Source of the DNA: Ambrosia x helenae
Taxonomy: Eukaryota; Streptophyta; Magnoliopsida; Asterales; Asteraceae
DNA: 64,000 bases
NCBI GenBank assembly: GCA_030844895.1
Contig: CM061227.1
Location: forward strand, 2,257,153 to 2,321,152
Direction of reading: 5' to 3'
Shown: in pieces, positions 1 to 10,948 of the stretch
Position numbering within the stretch: the stretch's first letter is position 1
Layout of the letters: each line of letters starts with the position of its first letter
Program-made: the position numbers and the translations under genes
The notes under the pieces: generated by a model
What the model was told of the DNA's origin: nothing
Database searches by the model: none
The model's input: the letters and a program-made list of their open reading frames with translations, nothing else

Positions 1-259
1 GAGAATTTGGATCATTTGAGAACCACTATTTAGGGAGAGAACCAAGGAACCAGTGTGAACAGGTGGCATTTTTGTAAATATGAAGTGTGTCTACGAAAAC
101 CCCTCCATCAAAAAAATAAAAAATAAAAAGGAAAATATATAACCTAAAAAAATTAAAAATTAAAAACACCAAAATGATTATTTAGTATTAGTATTTCAGA
201 AAAAAAATTAAAAAAATAAAAAAAATGGCTGATATGACGTCATATGACGCCATCCCTGA

Positions 260-1283
260 TGCACATGTGCAATTCGATGTTATATATACAGAAATATAAC
301 GTATGCACATGTGCATTTCACTATTAAATCACACTTTTGAATACATTGTCAATTAGCATAATTAAATGATTATTAAGTGGACGCAATGTGAGATATAAGG
401 AGTGATAAAAATTATTCAATGATCTTTAAATGTACGCAAAGTGAGATATAAAATACACTCGAACTCATCAATTGTTTAGTGATGTATATTATAACATAAA
501 TTGACAATAAAACATGTGTATGACAACAAACATGAATAAACTTAAAACAACTCTATATAAGAACTATAAAATAAGAAACGTGTACTACATGCACGTGTGC
601 ATTACACTATTATATGTAGGTTTTCTAGTGGTTTAGCTTTATAACTTAGTTTTTATGTATGGTGTGAGGAGGTTTAAATTTTTTTGGTGGTATAGGGTGG
701 TGGGGGTTTAATTATACTCATGCACATGTGCATATGTCAATTTCATTATAATACCAATTAACATACGCTACAATAATAATTACAAACATAATCAACCTAT
801 CAACTACCATATAAGGCCACCCAAAATATACATATGTGCATGCATCATCCTTCAAATAACAAAGTTTTTATACCCATTTGTTTTTATCATACAACTACAT
901 GTAGTTTCTACCAAATGCATTAACTCAATAAAACAAACGATAACAACAGAAAAAAATATCCATATTACAAACCAACCATGTTACCACTAACCACCTACCT
1001 ACAAACTTCTGATTATCTCACAACCTCACGTTCACCAACAGTGTCCCCTTCTATTGCTTATTTGTCCCTTTTTAATCTTCTTCCCCTTTTACTTATCTTC
1101 TTACAACACTCTTCACACCTCATTAATGCCTCATCTAACATCTCCCTTGTTTTTTAATCCATCAACCTGAACATCATATACTTCTCAAATTTATCACATT
1201 TTTCGTGAGTTAAAACAACTAATAATTAACATTTATTAGTTAAGATGAAAAATATACATATATGCACATGTGCATATATATAT

Positions 1284-1335
<52 letters not shown>

Positions 1336-1684
1336 AAATTGCTTAAATAAATAATAGCGACCTTTTTAACTTCATGATCAACGATTATGTCATCATCTTC
1401 AATCGCATCTGGCAGCCTTTTTGATCCTTTCTCCTTCGGTTCTAAGACAAAAGTTACCTTCTTTGATTTTTTTCACATTCTTTAACTACAAATAATAAAC
1501 AACACATAAGAAAACCAAAATTTCAATCTTAATGCACATGTGCATTAACGTTACTTTTTTCATTACCACATAACATATGCACATATGCGTTAGAATGATC
1601 GTAATGATAACAAGAATTAAACCTTAATGCACATATGCATTAACATTAATTTTATCATTACCATATAAATTTTGCACATGTGCA
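260..1684. repeat. Dispersed 12-bp palindrome TGCACATGTGCA, about ten copies
   Basis: Six perfect copies of TGCACATGTGCA occur at 260, 304, 721, 1263, 1533 and 1673. Variants are TGCACGTGTGCA at 590, TGCACATATGCG at 1578, TGCACATATGCA at 1628, and a half-site at 831. All lie inside the left half of the MULE-like element. The core CACATG/CATGTG matches E-box-type sites bound by plant MYC and NAC proteins. It could equally be a transposase-binding or spreading motif of the element. Function is not known. Confidence 0.85.
1273..1333. repeat. (AT)n microsatellite
   Basis: Almost pure AT dinucleotide run of about 60 bp with one AAAT interruption, beginning directly after one of the TGCACATGTGCA palindromes. 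Confidence 0.9.
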
Positions 1685-2484
1685 TCTATATAAATGACTT
1701 TAACGGTACATAATGTAACGAATACACATATCCATACTGTAAAAAAACAACAATCCAACTAATATATCTACATAACCCACAAAAATTGATAACATTAACA
1801 CTTAAAATAGATCGAATCATTGGAAGGACTGAAAGTGGCAAAACTGGCCAAACCTCAAGGACGATTTTGGCCATTAACTCCTACTCACATGATAAACCAA
1901 ATCATACATTACACAAAATGTTATACCAAACTTCTTATTCACCTAACAAAATGTTAAACCTAAATCATACATTTGTACCAGACAAGAACTCACAACTTAT
2001 AAAAGATTGTCTGCAACTTTGTAGTTAAAATCTTTTACTCATTAGTAATTACTGTACTTGCCTCATAGATTAACTGCAATCTGTTGTGAAGGATGGATGC
2101 ATCATCTAATGGTCATGTTATTGCCAAAGAATACAATGAATGAAAATCTTAGAAGAAGTTAAATTTATAATTTTTGTGTCTAAATGTTATATTTATATAT
2201 CTTATATGCAACAAAATTCACACTGATTTATTCCTTTTCCATCTAATTTTATATATAAGGCAAGTAATAGAAGCCCGTAAAAAGTAAGTAGATAATATGA
2301 TATTACCACTTTGTAGCCCTATTATACATACAAAAAGTTTATGGTTCAACTTGACATCATAGCCGTTGATTATCATTGAACTTAACATACAGTTATATAA
2401 TAATGTAATGATATGAATTACGGTTCCTAAAACCAAAACCAGCAAAACTAGGGTTAAAGTTAAAACAACAGAGATGAAAATAAC

Positions 2485-2590
2485 CTGTCTCGAGACGAAG
2501 CCTTGAGGAAGCTTTGAGACGCCAATTGGTTTGACAAAGTGAAGAACCGAGTACATTAAAAGCCTCTGACATATCCATAGCTTCTTCCAA
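2485..2590 (-). pseudogene. Exon-like segment, possibly captured host 5' exon
   Basis: On the minus strand an ATG at 2590 opens a 35-codon stretch (MEEAMDMSEAF..., ending RLRLETG). It stops at a plausible donor, CAG|GTTATT, at 2485/2484. Upstream is a CT-rich leader with AAACCCTAGC, typical of plant 5' UTRs. This looks like a first exon with its leader, placed just inside the right TIR of the MULE-like element, as expected for a Pack-MULE capture. I do not recognise the protein. No downstream exon was identified. It may be only a chance open frame. Confidence 0.3.
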
Positions 2591-3112
2591 TTGAGAACAA
2601 AAGGTCTTAGTGAGGAAGAAGATGTTAGCTAGGGTTTCAGAGAAGGTGTAGGATCGAAGAATTTTTAGTAGCGTGTTTTTTTATTTATTTGTTATCATAT
2701 TTACATTACTGCCCCTTGTTCACATTGGTTCTTTGGTTCTCACCCTAAAGTTGGTTCTCGTATGATCCATACCCTATATATATATATATAGCAATTTAAC
2801 ACTAAAAATTAAGATACTCTCCTACCATTAACAAATTTTCATTTTGCAACTTGCAAAACACTAACAAATGTAGCAAGTAGGAACCGATTAAAACATAAAA
2901 CACTAACATTTAACACTGAAAATTAAGACTTAAAACACTTATTGCAACAATAAGAAGAAAGAAGAATGGAAAAACTAAGAAGAAATGTATTAATTTCGGG
3001 AAATTGGTGATATATCAGCCAATATTGCCGATAATATCGGTATTGTTATTCTTACCGATTTTTGAGACTGATATTAATTACTTAGCATATGATGCTCAAA
3101 TATCTATTTAGT

Positions 3113-4572
3113 TTAACAATTATTAGGCGAAAAACTGATGACTGATTCACTGATATCGTAAGTGACACGTGTCCCTTGTTGTTGTATATTGCCAATGATC
3201 GACAATGAGTTCGTGGTCGGCATAAACGCTAGACAAAATGTCCCACGTGAATCCACCGGAATTAGATAATTCTCCGCTTCTAACGACAGTGTTTTACCTC
3301 CGGTGAAAGTAAATGCCACTGTCGGTACCTCCACATTTGTCAATGACGAAAAATCAAAACACGTATCAAATTGTGAATCACTAAAGGCGGGTCTCAAGTT
3401 TATTGCTTGTTGAGTAAACGTGTCACGAAACACGTTATAAACCTGACTAGGAAACTGAGTCACGGTGGTGCCGGAGTCGACAATTACTCCACCTCTTCCA
3501 GATTCGTCGATGGCGAAAATGGAAGGAGATAGGAGTAGCGGTTGTTCACCGACTAATATCCCCGTCAACCCAATGTAATAATATGTATTTGTCCTAGGGT
3601 TTGGTAGGAGCGGTACAGTGACGGAATTCGCTGGGGGTACAATGTTAAATTCCAGAGTGGACGTCTTGCTGGAATCAAAATCAACAAGACAATACGAAAA
3701 AGTCGTTGCTTTAATCTGAGACGGAAAAGATAACGGACCACCGCCTAGTCCGAGAAGCCCTGCAGCAGCTTCGAACAATCCTTCGTTATCATGACCACAA
3801 CCGATGGCTACCGAGGGAGCAGATTCCGAATTCCCGAATGACATTGTTTCCGTAGCAAAATTGCCCTCAGTAGACGATCCGTCTCCGTATGAAACCCGAT
3901 AAAAACATTGGTTGCTTTGGCATGCTGAAGTTTGAAGCAACTCGCATTGTTGAGAGGTGCAAGATAACACATTGTAAGAACTTGAAACCGACGGGTCATA
4001 AATCGGATCGGTTTGATTGTAGCAATCGAAGCACGGCTTACATTGAAGCCACGTTATATCACTACCGGTGTCAATCACCATGTAATACGATTTCACCGGC
4101 GTACCTAATCCAACTCTAGCAAAGTACTCCCCGCTTCCTTGAGAAAATCCTGATTTAACTGGAGTAGTTAAATCTTCCACTTGATACATCGAATTTGACT
4201 TGTTGGTTAAATCTTTCACTTTATTCATTGAATTTGACTTGTTGGTTCCAAAGATTGCAAAATTGAGCTTTGCTAAGAGTGAGTTAACTCGGTGCGAGTC
4301 ACGAGCGAGTCTGGCGCGAGTCAGTGATTCGTAATCTTGGTGATGTTGGTCACGTTGGATGGAAAATCGAGGGCGTATGGTGAAAGAAAAAGAAGAAGAT
4401 GTGGTTTCAGTTTGGGTTTTTTCGGTTGTCGTTGGAGTGAAGCGGGATTTAGTACGTCAACGGATTTTTGTATGGAGGAGGCAACATCTAGAGTAGTGGT
4501 GGCGGCCGCGGTAGCAGTGGAAATAGAGTGTGTGAGTATAGAAAGGAAAAAAAAGAAGAGATAAAAAATCAT
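3113..4572 (-). CDS. ASPG1-like aspartic protease, apparent 1-base frameshift
   Basis: Intronless pepsin-type (A1) plant aspartic protease of the CND41/ASPG1 group. The main frame encodes GSGEYFARVG, the first catalytic motif DTGSD (about residue 168 of the whole protein), a Cys-rich segment (CKPCFDCYNQ), flap-region SYGDGSS, GCGHDNEGLF, the second catalytic motif DSGTT (about 366), and the C-terminal family block IIGNIQQQGTRVTYD. The start at 4572 gives a hydrophobic signal peptide (FYLFFFFLSILTHS) followed by TTTLDVASSIQKSVDVLNP, typical of the family. That N-terminal frame is one base off the rest. An extra A in the six-A run (4417-4422, T on the plus strand) would join them into about 485 codons, the usual family length. 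It is therefore either a fresh pseudogene or a homopolymer assembly error. Family members act in the secretory pathway; ASPG1 itself functions in guard cells. Substrate is unknown here. Confidence 0.9.
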
Positions 4573-4613
4573 CTCTGGTTTTTGGTTATAAATTAATTAA
4601 GAAAGATGATGGA

Positions 4614-4620
4614 ATTTATA
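4614..4620 (-). promoter_or_regulatory. Candidate TATA box of the aspartic protease gene
   Basis: TATAAAT on the minus strand, 42 bp upstream of the ATG at 4572. With usual spacing this gives a very short 5' UTR of about 10-15 nt. The region is AT-rich, so a chance match is possible. Confidence 0.35.
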
Positions 4621-5430
4621 AAGAAAAAAATAGCAATCGTAGAGTAGAATCAGGACAAGAACTTGATAGAAAATGTATGACTCTTCTTTTACAACTTATT
4701 GCGATGTTGTCAAACCACATGATTTTTAGTGTATCAAAATTAAACATTAAATCATCTCAAAACAAGTGGATCTAATTTTCCCTGCAATTTTTTTTTCGTT
4801 GGTCTTTTTTCATTTAGTATTATTAAATATTATTTTCCTTGAACTTCAAATTAAGAAATATAAATACACACAGGTAAAAGATATAGATATTATCACTACT
4901 ATTGTTACGAGTACTTTTTAGTTTTTACATAAGCTTTAAGTAAAGAAGATTTTATGTAATCAACAGATCGAGATTAAGAATGAAAGATGTAATTGAAAAG
5001 CACAAATTTTATCAATTTATACGATATGAAAAGATTTTAATATATAAGAAAAAACTATTTTACAGTCCCGTGTATCACACATGTTGATAAATGTAATTTA
5101 TATAATTAACAAAAAATTATGTTCAAAAACAAATCTATTTCATGGTTGAAAACATAATTGTATTACATTAATAAAATAAAATATAATATAATTTTTTAAC
5201 ATATGTCAAGACATTTATTAAAAAATTGAGTATTGACGTGATAGTTATAAATTTTGTTAAGTTAATTTTAAACACTTTTAATTTAAATGGGAATTAACTT
5301 TGATTTTTTTAATAGCACCTATGTTTTTAATTATTTAACATATTGTATTTTTACAATTATTTACCATCCAACCACATCAAATATCTGAAAGTATTTTAAT
5401 TTTTTTAGATATCTATATCTATATTTTATA
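4621..5430. other. AT-rich intergenic, no gene seen
   Basis: No coding pattern, RNA gene or repeat end was recognised between the aspartic protease promoter and the Helitron 5' end. Confidence 0.6.
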
Positions 5431-5662
5431 TCTATATACCTTATTAAAGAATCTCGATGGATAGATATGTAGTTTTACATCAAGTTTAAGATGGCATACT
5501 AAGAGCCATTGTATAATTCCCTATTTTTTTTTATCAAATTCTTCCCTTTATATCCTTGTTGTACAACCTTTGAGGCTAATAGTATAAACCATTAATGCAA
5601 TAGGAAAATTTACCCAACCCATGAAGCTTGAAACCGTAACATTAAATGGCCCTCTTGAATGG

Positions 5663-5663
<1 letters not shown>

Positions 5664-5738
<75 letters not shown>

Positions 5739-5754
5739 TAATAATAATAATAAT
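5664..5754. repeat. (TAA)n microsatellite
   Basis: About 30 units of TAA with one TATAA interruption near 5738. It creates a false poly-Tyr frame on the minus strand. Confidence 0.95.
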
Positions 5755-6636
5755 TGTTCACCCTTCATGGAAATGAACCGTCTTGCATTTATGTATCTCA
5801 CTCTTCGCCTCTTTCTTTATTAGACCTATATTCATCTTCGAACAATCATCATTCAATACCTTCTTTTCTCTGCTTTTAGGTTCTTTTATTTCTAATCGCA
5901 TCATTCGATCCATCAGCCTTTTTTATCTTAATGTTGAAATGGTTTATGGAGATTGATGTTTTTTTTATTGCTGAATTTTATCGTTGTTGTGTAGGTGTAT
6001 TTAGGTGAAATTGAAGAAGCGATTGTGGTGTTGTGAAGTAAATCTAGCTTTATTCCTCTGTTTTTCCGAGTATTTCGAGTTTGTTTCAGTTTTGCTTCTA
6101 ATTTGTAATTTTGATTATTTAAAGTATTATATCATAGTTATATTGAGGCGTTTGTTTTATAGCTTTTGATTTTTTGCAGGTTTTATTAAAGGGATGCCAA
6201 GTTGGTCTTGCAGCTTAATCTGCTTTTGTTAGAATGAATATCGTAAGAAGTAAACAAAAGGGAAAGTCTAATAGAAGGTTCGTGTATGTGTTCTTGATGA
6301 TTGTGTTATTATTATTTTTTTGTTGTCTTGGTGAAAGTCATTTCTTATTTATTTATTTGGAAAGATGCAACGTGCAGAAATCGAACGAGTTTCCAAGGCT
6401 TATTGCAACTATTAAATCTGGCATCATTTTCGGCTTCTTCATCAGGTCATCATTTCCAACTTTCTCAATAGTAATCTATATATTTCCATAAAAATGATTC
6501 AGGAGGCAATAACTAAAATGCACTTTGGGTAACTTTGGACTTGTTTGACCATTTGACCCTAGCTTATACTACATTCATTTTTAGGAATTTACATTTTATT
6601 TTATTTATTTATTTTGACAAGATTGAATATTTACAG

Positions 6637-6765
6637 CCGGCACCGGTCTATATTGTTGTAGTTTCACATGTTTGGGTTGAAGATCCTACTTTAGCTTGGA
6701 TTGATGGGGAAGTGACCCAAATCAATGGGCTAGAGCTTCATGTACATACCAAAACGGGAAAGACT
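6637..6765 (+). pseudogene. Myosin XI N-terminal (SH3-like) exon fragment
   Basis: After a good acceptor (TTTACAG, ending 6636) the frame reads VVSHVWVEDPTLAWIDGEV, then INGLELHVHTKTGKT, and ends at a donor (ACT|GTGAGT, 6766). This matches the start of plant class XI myosins, where the N-terminal SH3-like domain reads GSHVWVEDP.LAWIDGEV...GKT and the exon begins just after the initiator region. The following exons (motor domain) are absent: the Helitron end is 640 bp downstream with no further homology seen. Some residues deviate from the family (VVV for IVG). It is best read as a captured or truncated exon, not a working gene. Upstream 5800-6230 contains leader-like exon/intron sequence that could be the captured 5' UTR. 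Confidence 0.75.
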
Positions 6766-7411
6766 GTGAGTGTGTTTTGATGTTACATTATATCTAGGGT
6801 AAACTGCATGAAATGAAAACAAACTCTACACTTTTTATTTATTTATTTAGCTACCAACTTTAGTTAATAGCATAATAGAAACTATCTTTTAGCAACTAAC
6901 TTCATTTTAACCTTATTGTAGAATGACACACAGTTGAACATATTCTTGATGTAAATTTGAATTGACTTTATTGCCCCTAACGAAGTGGTGATCTTATGGA
7001 TATTTGTATTTTTTTCCCTCTTAATATTTTTGTAAGGTAACTATGTGGTTTATTCAAATTACTTGTTTGGTAGCTATCAATCAAACTTCCATATGAATTT
7101 CTTAACTTATTGTCCAAATTCTACCAAAACCTTATCAAATAATGGATTAGCACCCACTTTGACATGTCTTGAATCAATTAACATAATTTAACTAGAACCA
7201 ATACCAATTAATAGATTAGTCATGTGTGTAACTTTTTTTTAATGGCTTAACTTTTAAAGGCCCTTTGGTTCATGTGTGTAACTAAATGTTGCAGATAAAA
7301 ATCGAGCACGAGTCGGATTGTAAAAATGGTATTTTGGTGTACAAATTTTTGGGCAATTTAAATTGTGAAAAAAATAAACACCCGTGGCAACGCGTGGGCA
7401 TTCCTACTAGT

Positions 7412-7571
7412 ACCTTATTAAAGAAACTCGATGTATAGAATTGTAATTTTGCCACCATTTTAAGATGACATTCGAAGAGGCACAAGTATAAATCCCTATA
7501 TTTTACCCACTTTCCTCCCTTTATGCCTCTGCTATACAGCCTCTAATGCTAATCGTACAGTCCATTAATGC
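7412..7571 (+). repeat. Second Helitron-family 5' end directly abutting the first
   Basis: Starting two bases after CTAG, the sequence ACCTTATTAAAGAAACTCGATG and onward resembles the inner 5' end at 5438-5600 through CCATTAATGCGA, at roughly 75% by eye. This suggests head-to-tail Helitrons, or an element inserted at the start of a relative. No matching 3' terminus was found further right. Confidence 0.45.
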
Positions 7572-7717
7572 GACTCATCATCATGAAGTGGTAAGTGGTA
7601 TTTGATGAGTCAAGCGTTCATCTTCAGTTGTAGCTCCATCATCACTCCAAATTGAGTCGATCATCAGTCTTCCTCATTGAATTTCATGATTATGACATTT
7701 AATTCAATGGTACATTT

Positions 7718-9793
7718 AACCATCAAAATTAAGGTTGGTTTCTCTTCTTCTCTAACCCATAATTTCATATAAAGACTTAAGACTCACTCTATCACAAGCC
7801 TTAAACAAGAATTTGCAGGTTTGGTATTACAATTTTATCATTTATTTTCTCTATATCACTTTAAGGATATTCATATTTATTTATATAAAGGGAAGTCTGT
7901 TCGTGATCATTTCAAGAATGATGAGAATGCTAAGGCTTTGTTGATGATGGTGAAGGTATAGAAGTTTTCAAATTCTTAGTTTTTTGCAACCTTGTTTCCT
8001 ACCCTTCAAGTATACCTTCGTTTTGCAGGGTTTTACAACAAATAAGTTGGATCTGTATGTGATTGAACAATATGCACATGAGAATCATCAAATGACCATT
8101 TTGTAGCGATGAATGTCGACAACTAGGTTAATAATCTTGTTGTTGAATATTATTGATTAGAGGTATATCTTGATAGCTAAATGAAATATTGTTTATATAC
8201 TAGCAGAGAATCCAGCTATTCAACCTTTTAAATTAAGTTCGGCAAACTCTAAAGCTATTTTATAGGTCATACTACATGTATATGTTCAGTTATCTTATAT
8301 TAATTATGAGGAAAAGAGCATGTCACACGACGGAGATAACACTAAAGTCTTTTAATAAAACGAGAAAGTAAAGTTAGATAGTCATTAGCTAAATATAACC
8401 AAACGTTTAACCATCAAAATTAAGGTTGGTTTCTCTTCTTCTCTAAACCCCATAATTTCATATAAAGACTTAAGACTCACTCTATCACAAGCCTTAAACA
8501 AGAATTTGCAGGTTTGGTATTACAATTTTATCATTATTTTTCTCTATATCACTTTAAGGATATTCATATTTAATTATATAAAGGGAAGTCTGTTCGTGAT
8601 CATTTCAAGAATGATGAGAATGCTAAGGCTTTGTTGATGATGGTGAAGGTATAGAAGTTTTCAAATTCTTAGTTTTTTGCAACCTTGTTTCCTACCCTTC
8701 AAGTATACCTTCGTTTTGCAGGGTTTTACAACAAATAAGTTGGATCTGTATGTGATTGAACAATATGCACCATGAGAATCATCAAATGACCATTTTGTAG
8801 CGATGAATGTCGACAACTAGGTTAATAATCTTGTTGTTGAAATTATTGATTAGAGGTATATCTTGATAGCTAAATGAAATATTGTTTATATACTAGCAGA
8901 GAATCCAGCTATTCAACCTTTTAATTAAGTTCGGCAAACTCCTAAAGCTATTTTATAGGTCATACTACATGTATATGTTCAGTTTATCTTATATTAATTA
9001 TGAGGAAAAGAGCATGTCACACGACGGAGATAACACTAAAGTCTTTAATAAAACGAGAAAGTAAAGTTAGATAGTCATTAGCTAAATATAAACCAAACGT
9101 TTAACCATCAAAATTAAGGTTGGTTTCTCTTCTTCTCTAAACCCCATAATTTCATATAAAGACTTAAGACTCACTCTATCACAAGCCTTAAACAAGAATT
9201 TGCAGGTTTGGTATTACAATTTTATCATTTTTTTCTTATATCACTTTAAGGATATTCATATTTATTTAATATAAAGGAAGTCTGTTCGTGATCATTTCAA
9301 GAATGATGAGAATGCTAAGGCTTTGTTGATGATGGTGAAGGTATAGAAGTTTTCAAATTCTTAGTTTTTGCAACCTTGTTTCCTACCTTCAAGTATACCT
9401 TCGTTTTGCAGGGTTTTACAACAAATAAGTTGGATCTGTATGTGATTGAACAATATGCACCATGAGAATCATCAAATGACCATTTTGTAGCGATGAATGT
9501 CGACAACTAGGTTAATAATCTTGTTGTTGAATATTATTGATTAGAGGTATATCTTGATAGCTAAATGAAATATTGTTTATATACTAGCAGAGAATCCAGC
9601 TATTCAACCTTTTAATTAAGTTCGGCAAACTCCTAAAGCTATTTTATAGGTCATACTACATGGTATATGTTCAGTTTATCTTATATTAATTATGAGGAAA
9701 AGAGCATGTCACACGACGGAGATAACACTAAGTCTTTTAATAAAACGAGAAAGTAAAGTTAGATAGTCATTAGCTAAATATAAACCAACGTTT
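7718..9793 (+). repeat. Three tandem copies of a ~692-bp unit
   Basis: Units begin AACCATCAAAATTAAGG at 7718, 8409 and 9103 (periods 691 and 694) and end GCTAAATATAAACC(A)AACGTTT. Copies differ mainly by single-base indels in short homopolymers and are otherwise almost identical, so the amplification is recent or homogenised. Each unit contains two exon-like pieces separated by an intron-like segment. Confidence 0.95.
7890..8106 (+). pseudogene. Two-exon captured gene fragment, unidentified, in triplicate
   Basis: Copy 1 has exon a at 7890-7955 (KSVRDHFKNDENAKALLMM), a donor AAG|GTATAG, and an acceptor TTTTGCAG. Exon b at 8029-8106 continues in the same frame (TNKLDLYVIEQYAHENHQMT) and ends in TAG. 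Splice sites and frame agree, so this was once protein-coding. I do not recognise the family. Copies 2 and 3 carry an extra C (TATGCACCATGAG in place of TATGCACATGAG) that breaks exon b. Placement beside Helitron ends suggests transduplication. Confidence 0.4.
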
Positions 9794-10948
9794 ATAGCAT
9801 GTACAGTTTGTAACACTCACTATTATGTACATACTTCCATCCATACCTTTTTGTATATGTTAAATGAAGTAATGAAAAAATTGTGTACTCATTTTTTTAA
9901 TCTTTTGTCCATCATAGCTATTCAAATATATGTAATATATTTTATAATTGTTACTATGTCAGTCACTTGTCTATGTTTCATGTTAATTTAAGAGCAACAC
10001 TTATCATAGTTTGCTTTGAGTAAAGTGTTCAAAGACCCGTTTTTCTTGATGATATTGTTGCGAACTAATTATTTTCGCTAAATATGGTCTCAAGATAACT
10101 ATAGTTTTATCGTAAAAGAGCGTTACCAATGTGCACGAACGTTTTATGAAGTAGGTGTGTTTTCTTCATTTCTTTTAAACTTGAGAAATTGTTATATCTT
10201 AACTTGAATGATTTGAACCATCTGGCGAGTCCAAATTGGTGCAACTCTATGGCTATAACAGTTCATTATTAAGCAAGTTAAATAAAATCTACTTGAATTT
10301 TAAGTTTAAAGTTTAAAAGTTTCTTTAGTTGGAATCTCACTATTGATTTCTAATATTTTCTTTTATTTTTTTGTTACTTATAAACTGTCAAAACCAAACG
10401 ATTACTTATTTAATAAAGCATTATGTTGTGTTTTTATTTGTTAATTATATCATTTGCCAAAAGAAATTTGATATTTGTTGTCTTCTGTTCTATACAGCTA
10501 ATTATTGATGTTTTCAACGAAGTTACTATATCTGATCTACGCTTATTATCTTTTTATTGTTTTTGCATTTTTCCTTATATATGACTTCCTTTATTATTAT
10601 TACATCTACCAGAGTGTAACACCCTAGTTCCAGACCCAAAAATTTTCTTCACGCTTAGAATAAATAACAGTGCGTTTATACATGAAACCAAAAACCGAAA
10701 CCAATATATATAATTATTATTCGCATATGTACGTTACGAAACAGACTGGTAAGTGAGACGAACCCCAACCACGAATGTAGTGATTATTCACCATGGGGAC
10801 ACATGGCATCCCATGCCATGTGCCCCATGGCACATTTTTATCAAGACAAATTATATCTCTGTTCCCTTTATCTCTTGCCAACACAACACAAAATGTTGAC
10901 ATATACACCTCCACCCTTTATTTATATATCTATAATAACACTCAAATA
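9794..10948. other. AT-rich intergenic; possible LTR remnant near 10615
   Basis: Nothing coding was recognised. TGTAACACCCTAG at about 10616 resembles the LTR start used elsewhere in the window (50492), so a decayed LTR piece is possible, but no partner end was found. Confidence 0.4.
10791..10830. repeat. 40-bp near-perfect palindrome
   Basis: The arms CCATGGGGACACATGGCAT and ATGCCATGTGCCCCATGG are reverse complements except for one extra A in the left arm, with almost no loop. The DNA or RNA would fold into a strong hairpin. Function unknown. Confidence 0.9.

Larger units (their letters stand above)
8..2769. mobile_element. MULE-like TIR element, no transposase seen
   Basis: The sequence at 8-81 (TGGATCAT, two GAGAACC blocks, GTGTGAAC, then GTAAATATG) recurs inverted at 2694-2769 with about 80% identity by eye, giving ~75-bp terminal inverted repeats. 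Long TIRs without a transposase fit a non-autonomous Mutator-like element. The target-site duplication cannot be tested because the left end lies at the window edge, so the true outer end may be a few bases further left. The interior is AT-rich, contains an (AT)n tract, a cluster of 12-bp palindromes and, at the right end, an exon-like segment that may be captured host sequence. The class assignment is inference. Confidence 0.6.
5431..7410 (+). mobile_element. Helitron candidate carrying a myosin XI exon
   Basis: The 3' end matches the plant Helitron pattern: a GC-rich imperfect hairpin (CCCGTGGCAACGCGTGGG, 7381-7398), a short spacer, then CTAG (7407-7410) followed by T. The proposed 5' end is TCTATATACC at 5431, preceded by A as needed for insertion between A and T. 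Sequence just inside this end (5438-5600) recurs, diverged, at 7412-7571. This suggests both are 5' ends of one Helitron family. No Rep/helicase is present, so the element would be non-autonomous. The interior holds leader-like sequence with possible introns and a myosin XI exon. The 3' end is firmer than the 5' end. Confidence 0.5.

Noticed and set aside
5610..5801. Poly-Tyr reading frame on the minus strand
   Set aside because: It is only translation of the (TAA)n microsatellite.
6234..6491. 85-codon frame upstream of the myosin exon as the real first exon
   Set aside because: Hydrophobic AT-rich sequence without resemblance to myosin; plant myosin XI starts with only a few residues before this exon.
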